Part shown: one piece after another, positions 59,589-64,000 of the stretch
Position numbering within the stretch: position 1 is the stretch's first letter
How the letters are laid out: each line of letters opens with the position of its first letter
Source of the DNA: Peptoniphilaceae bacterium
GTDB taxonomy: Bacteria > Bacillota > Clostridia > Tissierellales > Peptoniphilaceae
Assembly (NCBI GenBank): GCA_902363535.1
Contig: CABJAE010000002.1
Coordinates: 62,001 to 126,000, forward strand
Length of the DNA stretch: 64,000 nt
Direction of reading: 5' to 3'
The notes under the pieces: model-generated
The model's input: the letters and a program-made list of their open reading frames with translations, nothing else
Told to the model about the DNA's origin: nothing
The model's database searches: none
Translations under genes and position numbers: made by a program

Positions 59589-60269
59589 TTATTTCTTTTC
59601 ACGGATGGATTCGGCCATTTTTATCAAATCATCCACCGTAACATCTCCATCAAGTATGAAAATATAATCTTCATTTTCCATCGTAATGGAATTTGAAAAC
59701 CCTTCACGTTTGGATACATAGAGGAATGCTTCATTTTTTCCTATGTTTATTTTTTTTCTTTCTCCGTTTTCATTGTCTTCTCCAATGGTAAATGCACCGT
59801 CTTTCGCGACGCACTCAAAGCTAAAGTTTTTTCCTTCCTCGTTCTCAAAAAATGTAATTTGATATCCCTCATCTAATTTTTCAATTTTAGATACTTTATA
59901 ACCCCTCGGAACATAGGTGATTTCCCAGTCTTTTTTCTCTACCTTCTCCTTTTCGGTAAAGTAGATGGCGGTGTGGTCGCTAAACCACGCTTCCACATAG
60001 GATTGAATTTGGGCCAGGGCATCGCCGTGAAAGGCAAAGAGGCTCCCTAGGCCGATCCCGGCCACGAGAAGAACGGCGGCGGCTTTTTTTAAGGGATTTT
60101 TCTTTTTGTTCCTTTGAATGGCGGCGAGGATTTTTCGGTCGGTTTCAGTCGAGAGGGCGAAGGCACGGTCGTGGTCACTTGTCCACTGCTCTTCGAGGGC
60201 GCGGATCTCTTCTTCCGTGTTTTTCTCCATGGCGTTTTTTATCCATTGATCCAATTGCCGATCATTCAT
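59589..60269 (-). CDS. Membrane-bound anti-sigma-like protein (DUF4367-type)
   Basis: A 226-residue single-pass protein. The N-terminal cytoplasmic part (1-57) is charged and helical. One membrane helix lies at about 58-80 (AAAVLLVAGIGLGSLFAF). The extracellular C-terminus is a DUF4367-like domain (YVPRGYKVSKIEKLDEGYQITF...). It overlaps the upstream sigma factor gene by eight bases, the usual arrangement of a sigma factor and its membrane-bound regulator. There is no zinc-finger HxxxCxxC motif in the N-terminus. Confidence 0.8.
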   Translation of the reverse strand: MNDRQLDQWIKNAMEKNTEEEIRALEEQWTSDHDRAFALSTETDRKILAAIQRNKKKNPLKKAAAVLLVAGIGLGSLFAFHGDALAQIQSYVEAWFSDHTAIYFTEKEKVEKKDWEITYVPRGYKVSKIEKLDEGYQITFFENEEGKNFSFECVAKDGAFTIGEDNENGERKKINIGKNEAFLYVSKREGFSNSITMENEDYIFILDGDVTVDDLIKMAESIREKK

Positions 60270-60804
60270 TTTCCCCCTCCTCTCCCAGCATTTTTCGCAA
60301 TTTTTGTTTAATTCGATAGAGCTTCACCTGAACCAAATTGGTGCTTATGGCCAGCTCTTCTGCGATTTCTTTGTAGGATTTCTCTTCAAAATACTTTAGG
60401 TACAGGATCTGTTGGCCCAGGGGATCCAGTTTTTTTAATGCCTCCCGGGCCATTTGCTCCCGCTCTTTTTTAAGATAGGTCGCCGACAGATCGTCGAATG
60501 CATCGAGGGCATCATCATACGCGTCCGGGGCCCGATTCGCCCATTTCTTCTCTCTTCGCAGTCGATCGATGCATTTGTATTTCATCATGGTGACGGCTAC
60601 TTTTCTGAATTCGTCGTCTGAAAGATCGGCGTAATCGGCTTTTCTCTCAATGATGGCGAGAAAACATTCCTGGAGGGCGTCTTCCGCTTTTTCTTTTGAG
60701 CCCAAGCATTTACTTCCGTAGGCCGTGAGAAAGGCCTTCTGCTTTTCGTAATGGTGTTCGATTTTTTGATTGAATCTTTCGTCTTTTCTGTGCTGTAAAA
60801 GCAA
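60262..60804 (-). CDS. ECF-type RNA polymerase sigma factor
   Basis: The 180-residue product starts at a TTG (60804) with GGAGGG eight bases upstream. Region 2 is visible (KEKAEDALQECFLAII, then DRLRREKKW) and region 4 (LDPLGQQILYLKYFEEKSYKEIAEELAISTNLVQVKLYRIKQKL) ends in the helix-turn-helix. It is co-transcribed with the anti-sigma-like gene. A promoter TTGTAT-17-TTTAAT (60828-60856) precedes it. The regulon may include the small membrane proteins downstream. Confidence 0.92.
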   Translation of the reverse strand: MLLQHRKDERFNQKIEHHYEKQKAFLTAYGSKCLGSKEKAEDALQECFLAIIERKADYADLSDDEFRKVAVTMMKYKCIDRLRREKKWANRAPDAYDDALDAFDDLSATYLKKEREQMAREALKKLDPLGQQILYLKYFEEKSYKEIAEELAISTNLVQVKLYRIKQKLRKMLGEEGENE

Positions 60805-60827
60805 GGGGCGCCCTCCTTTCTCTTTTT

Positions 60828-60856
60828 ATTAAAACAAAGCATGTGTAAAAATACAA
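60828..60856 (-). promoter_or_regulatory. Promoter of sigma factor gene
   Basis: TTGTAT (60851-60856), 17-base spacer, TTTAAT (60828-60833) on the minus strand. Confidence 0.5.
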
Positions 60857-60888
60857 TATTTTATTTGCCTCATCCCGGAGATTTTACA

Positions 60889-60922
60889 CAAAAAAACAAA
60901 TCCCGAAGGCATCGAGATTTGT
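60889..60922 (-). terminator. Terminator after histidine kinase gene
   Basis: Stem ACAAATC/GATTTGT with an inner partial stem, followed by seven T on the minus strand. Confidence 0.8.
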
Positions 60923-60944
60923 CTCATGGAAAATAGTTTTGCCC

Positions 60945-62078
60945 TTACCGCGGTCCTTTTTTCGGAAGGGTGAATTCGAAAATGGTCCCGGCGGGTTGAT
61001 TGTCTTTAATATGGATTTTTCCGCCTAAGCGACCGGCGATTTCTTTTACGAGGGCCAGGCCCACGCCGTAGCCGTCGTGGTTTCTCGAGGGATCGGCCCG
61101 ATAGAAGAGGTCGAAGGCTTTGGCCTTGGCTTCTTCATCCATGCCATATCCCGTGTCGGCCACAGTGATAAGTGCATCTTCGCCTTTTTCCGAAAGGACG
61201 ATGCTTAAGCTGCCTCCGGGTCGGTTGTACTTAATGCCGTTGTCGATGAGATTGTACAACGCCCGCCCCAGGAGGGCGTCGTCGATTTCAAGGACCATGT
61301 CTTCTCCTTCGAGGGAAAGGGCTACGTCTTTCGCCTCGGCCTTTTCCTCCAGATCCAAAAGAAGCTCCTGGCCCATGGCCTTGATATTGACCGGGCGAAA
61401 TTCCGGGGCTGTGTCCCGGCCCAAAAAGAGGATCTCTTCCACTAAGTCGGAGAGGCGGCGAATGTTTTTCTCCATGCTTTCCACGAAGACTTCAAGTTCC
61501 GGATCCATGGGGCCTCTTTTTTTCTTAAACACGTCTACGCGGGTGCGCAACACGGCCAGGGGCGTGCGCAGTTCGTGGGCCACGTTCACGGAAAAGAGCC
61601 GCTCTTTTTCGTAATTGTCGTAGATTTTATCCAGTGTCTTTTGAAAGGCTTCGGAGAGGGCCACGATTTCGTAGGCCCCTTCTTTCAGCACCAGGCTGTC
61701 TTTTTCCGCCATGGCGTCCATGTCCGTGGCCGCCACTTTTTCCGTTAAAATCGCGAGAGGGCTCAAGGTGCGGCGAATCAAAAGAATAAATATGCCGCCG
61801 CCGATAAGGCCTGTGATGAGAAAGACGCCGATGGCATAGAGCTTGAAATCCGCCAAATGGCGCACTTCTTCCTGGTCGATAAAGACCATGACCGAGTCCC
61901 CTTCCGCCTTTCCCTTCATGCGGCTTTCCACTTGGGCGGTGAGGTTTTCGGCGATGTCCTGCTGGCGCCGGGCGATGAGAAAGTTTGAGAGGACGAGCAT
62001 AAGCATCAAGAGGGCCACGCTCGCCGCCGTCAGCTTGAATATAATGGAGCGCCTCGTTTTATTCCCTATCAATGACAT
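60945..62078 (-). CDS. Sensor histidine kinase
   Basis: A 377-residue kinase. Two membrane helices (about 12-35 and 80-102) flank a short extracellular loop of about 45 residues. Then come a HAMP-like region (RRTLSPLAILTEKV), the H-box FSVNVAHELRTPLAVL, the N-box NLIDNGIKYNR, the G1 box VADTGYGMD and the G2 box DGYGVGLALVKE. It is OmpR/EnvZ-class and paired with the upstream response regulator, overlapping it by 20 bases. The signal is unknown. Confidence 0.94.
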   Translation of the reverse strand: MSLIGNKTRRSIIFKLTAASVALLMLMLVLSNFLIARRQQDIAENLTAQVESRMKGKAEGDSVMVFIDQEEVRHLADFKLYAIGVFLITGLIGGGIFILLIRRTLSPLAILTEKVAATDMDAMAEKDSLVLKEGAYEIVALSEAFQKTLDKIYDNYEKERLFSVNVAHELRTPLAVLRTRVDVFKKKRGPMDPELEVFVESMEKNIRRLSDLVEEILFLGRDTAPEFRPVNIKAMGQELLLDLEEKAEAKDVALSLEGEDMVLEIDDALLGRALYNLIDNGIKYNRPGGSLSIVLSEKGEDALITVADTGYGMDEEAKAKAFDLFYRADPSRNHDGYGVGLALVKEIAGRLGGKIHIKDNQPAGTIFEFTLPKKGPR

Positions 62079-62730
62079 AGCCCCTTCCGATTTCGTTTCG
62101 TATGATGTTTTCTCCCAGGGCCTCTTTAATCTTTCGCCTCAGGGCGGACATATGCACCCGCACGGCGTTGGACACATCGCTTACATTCATATCCCACACA
62201 TGTTCCATCAATTCCTCGGCGGAAATGTAGCGGCCCTGATTCAAGATCAGGTACTCGAAAATGCCCAGCTCCTTGGCCGTGAGCTTGATCACATCCCCGT
62301 CCACGGTGAGGATTTTTGTCGCCGTGTCGAAGGACAGGTTTTTGTAATGAATGATTTTGTCTTCCACCACCTGTTTTCTGCGGAGAAGGGAGCGGATCCG
62401 CGCCTCCAATTCGTCGAAGTGAAAGGGCTTGATTAAGTAGTCGTTGGCCCCGAGGTCCAGCCCCTTCACCCGATCCGCCACCTGGGTGCGGGCGGTCAGC
62501 ATGATCACATTGACCTGCTTGTCTTCTTCGCGAATTTCTTTGAGCAGGGTAAAGCCGTCGATTTTCGGCAGATTAATGTCCAGCACGATGAGATCGTAGG
62601 TTTCGCTCCAAAAGAGATCCTCCGCCTCGGCGCCGTCCGCCGCCGTATCCACGGCGTAGCCCGAGAGTCTCAGCCCTTCGGCGATGGATTCCAACAATTC
62701 CTTTTCATCTTCTACAATTAACAGTCGCAT
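62059..62730 (-). CDS. OmpR-family response regulator
   Basis: Start at the ATG at 62730 (MRLLIVEDEKELLES), with AAAGGAGG upstream. The 223-residue product has a receiver domain (phospho-acceptor Asp in DLIVLDINLPKIDG; Lys in NDYLIKPF) and a winged-helix output domain (LTAKELGIFEYLI ... NAVRVHMSALRRKIKE). It is coupled to the kinase gene by overlap. The neighbours do not reveal targets. Confidence 0.95.
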   Translation of the reverse strand: MRLLIVEDEKELLESIAEGLRLSGYAVDTAADGAEAEDLFWSETYDLIVLDINLPKIDGFTLLKEIREEDKQVNVIMLTARTQVADRVKGLDLGANDYLIKPFHFDELEARIRSLLRRKQVVEDKIIHYKNLSFDTATKILTVDGDVIKLTAKELGIFEYLILNQGRYISAEELMEHVWDMNVSDVSNAVRVHMSALRRKIKEALGENIIRNEIGRGYVIDRE

Positions 62731-62756
62731 GGCGCCTCCTTTTTTCTCATTATAGC

Positions 62757-62790
62757 AAAAACGCAAACAGGCATGGCCTCTTTGCGTTTT
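62757..62790 (-). terminator. Terminator after 4Fe-4S protein gene
   Basis: Stem AAAACGCAAA/TTTGCGTTTT with an inner GGC/GCC pair region; it ends the ferredoxin-like operon. Confidence 0.85.
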
Positions 62791-62799
62791 GTGAATCTT

Positions 62800-63687
62800 T
62801 TAGTTTTCAGGTATTGCTTTTGTTTTTTGCTTCATGCACAGGCCTTTTGTAATGGCGCCGGTGGGGCAAGCCTTCTCGCACTGACCGCAGCGAATGCACT
62901 CGGCGGAATTTTCGTTTTCCACGGGATTTACGTTCATCTTGCAGGCCCTTGCGCATGCGCCGCAATTGATGCAGGCCTTATCGTCCAATCTGTATTTAAA
63001 AACAGAGATGGGATTGAAGAGTGAGTATACGGCCCCGAGGGGGCAGATGTATTTACAGAAGGGACGATAGATGACGATGCTTAGGAAAATCGTGGCGGCG
63101 AGAATGGCGCCTTTCCACGCGTACAAAAAGCCTACGGCGCCTCGCATGCTTTCGTTTTTCAGGACCAAGGGAAGGCCCCCTTCGAGCATCCCCACGGGGC
63201 AGATGAGTTTACAAAAATAGGGGGATCCCTGACCCAGGACGTCCACGAGAAAAAGAGGGAGGAGAAGGACGAAGATCAAAAGGATTGCGTATTTTAATTT
63301 TCTCAAATGCTTATCCGCTTTGAAGGTTTTTATTTTCTTCGGGAAGGGGATTTTGTGCAAAAGATCCTGTACCAGGCCGAAGGGGCAGAGCCAGCCGCAG
63401 ACGAAGCGGCCCATAAGGGCACCGATAAAGAAGAGAAAGCCCACCACGTAAAAGGAAAATTTGTAGTCCATATTTCCGATGACGGCCTGCAGGGCGCCGA
63501 TGGGACAGGCCCCCTTGGCCCCGGGGCACGAATAGCAATTCATGCCCGGCACGCAGAGGTTTTTCATCTTGCCCTGATAGATTTTTCCCGTCTTAAAGCC
63601 TTCCATATAGGAATTGGTGGCGAGAAACCACAACCCCTGAAAGAGGTGGCGCTTCGTTTCTTTCATGGATTTTTTTTTACTAGCCAA
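62800..63687 (-). CDS. Membrane 4Fe-4S ferredoxin-like protein (NapH/CcoG-like)
   Basis: I take the TTG at 63687, with GGAG ten bases upstream; an ATG at 63666 is the alternative but lacks a site. The 295-residue product has five or six membrane helices and several Cys motifs: CYSCPGAKGACPIGA, FVCGWLCPFG, CKLICPVG and CKYICPLGA. Two ferredoxin-type clusters end it (CINCGACARACKMNV and CIRCGQCEKACPTGA). It probably moves electrons at the membrane. It overlaps the CXXC small-protein gene by eight bases and follows the thioredoxin-like gene. Confidence 0.88.
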   Translation of the reverse strand: MASKKKSMKETKRHLFQGLWFLATNSYMEGFKTGKIYQGKMKNLCVPGMNCYSCPGAKGACPIGALQAVIGNMDYKFSFYVVGFLFFIGALMGRFVCGWLCPFGLVQDLLHKIPFPKKIKTFKADKHLRKLKYAILLIFVLLLPLFLVDVLGQGSPYFCKLICPVGMLEGGLPLVLKNESMRGAVGFLYAWKGAILAATIFLSIVIYRPFCKYICPLGAVYSLFNPISVFKYRLDDKACINCGACARACKMNVNPVENENSAECIRCGQCEKACPTGAITKGLCMKQKTKAIPEN

Positions 63688-63838
63688 TGCCGATACACTC
63701 CATGCAAATTCGTATGGCCTTGTTCAGAACCACCTGCATCTCTCCCCGGTTGATTCCGTAGGCCATCATGGCCATGGATGCGAGGAAGATGGCGGGGCCC
63801 AAATAGGCGCGGTATTTTTCTTTCACCTTAGTTGACAT
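63680..63838 (-). CDS. CD1871A-type small CXXC membrane protein
   Basis: A 52-residue protein starting at the ATG at 63838 (MSTKVKEKYRAYLGP). It has one membrane segment (about 13-28) and ends with the CMEC motif before its terminal GIGIG-like residues. It overlaps the thioredoxin-like gene by 11 bases and the 4Fe-4S gene by eight. The order thioredoxin-like, CXXC, 4Fe-4S is a set I know from anaerobic Firmicutes, pointing to a membrane thiol/electron-transfer role. Confidence 0.8.
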   Translation of the reverse strand: MSTKVKEKYRAYLGPAIFLASMAMMAYGINRGEMQVVLNKAIRICMECIGIG

Positions 63839-64000
63839 TTTTCAGTTCTTTTTCGACGATGGTCTTCCATTCGTCCAGGCTCTTGGCGCCGGAGTAGGAA
63901 TCGCCCACGATGTTGCCTTTGCTGTCCACGAAGAAGGTTTCCGGCAAGGCTTGAATGCCTTGGAGGCGGCCCTTCATCAATTGATCATCCGGTTTTAAGA
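63828..64000 (-). CDS. TlpA-like thioredoxin-family protein, C-terminal part
   Basis: Only the last 57 residues are in the window; the gene runs off the right edge. They read as the thioredoxin-fold C-terminus with the cis-Pro segment GIQALPETFFVDSKGNIVGD followed by a helix (SLDEWKTIVEKELKN). The catalytic CxxC lies outside the window. Its stop overlaps the next gene's start. A secreted thiol-disulfide role is likely. Confidence 0.8.
   Translation of the reverse strand, partial: LKPDDQLMKGRLQGIQALPETFFVDSKGNIVGDSYSGAKSLDEWKTIVEKELKNVN

Overview
The window looks like a chromosomal segment of a Gram-positive anaerobe, probably a Firmicute of the Peptoniphilus/Anaerococcus type (Tissierellia). 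The reasons are strong AAGGAGG ribosome-binding sites, many GTG and TTG starts, short intergenic gaps with classic intrinsic terminators, a coenzyme-B12-type ribonucleotide reductase, NhaC, BrnQ and CstA transporters, an LtaS-like enzyme, a dlt-like operon, a LysM/G5/M23 hydrolase and a CD1871A-type small CXXC protein. The genus is inferred, not proven. I see no phage, insertion sequence or CRISPR array.

Layout. 1-5200 (minus) is most of a giant secreted repeat protein that runs off the left edge and looks more AT-rich than its surroundings. 5.6-12.4 kb holds an LtaS-like synthase, a macrodomain protein, a PF06541 membrane protein, a pirin, two universal stress proteins and an ornithine cyclodeaminase homologue. 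12.5-18.6 kb holds CorA, cysK-cysE, CstA and a pair of zinc-ribbon membrane proteins. 18.6-25.3 kb holds an iron-type alcohol dehydrogenase, an OatA-like acyltransferase, a YkvI-type protein, a dicarboxylate/amino-acid symporter and DegV. 25.4-28.5 kb is a zinc ABC importer (substrate protein with a His/Asp repeat) facing a Fur-family regulator, with a 21-bp palindrome between them. 28.6-34.7 kb holds an MFS transporter with an attenuator-like leader, a nitroreductase group, rlmH, tpx, an ATP-grasp ligase and a YefM-YoeB toxin-antitoxin pair. 34.9-44.1 kb holds tRNA-Ser(CGA), an M23 peptidase, NrdJ, a glucosaminidase, NhaC and two BrnQ paralogues. 44.1-52.8 kb holds nifS-mnmA-MaoC, alkD, an acidic-repeat tail-anchored protein, a dinB/hotdog/EamA operon, a HAD phosphatase and a DUF3783 protein. 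52.9-58.6 kb is the dlt-like operon. 58.7-64.0 kb holds three small membrane proteins, an ECF-type sigma factor with a membrane partner, a two-component system, and a ferredoxin-like/CXXC/thioredoxin group cut by the right edge.

Most notable. (1) The dlt-like operon encodes adenylation enzyme, GNAT, carrier protein and MBOAT, and then one protein that fuses a DltD-like SGNH domain to a PgaB/IcaB-like polysaccharide deacetylase. This suggests coupled acylation and deacetylation of a surface glycan. (2) The MFS transporter at 28566-29726 has a strong promoter, about 170 nt of foldable leader and then a strong intrinsic terminator ending about 20 nt before its start codon. This is a candidate unrecognised riboswitch or peptide attenuator. 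Envelope chemistry recurs through the window (LtaS-like, OatA-like, dlt-like, M23, glucosaminidase, ATP-grasp ligase, giant surface protein).
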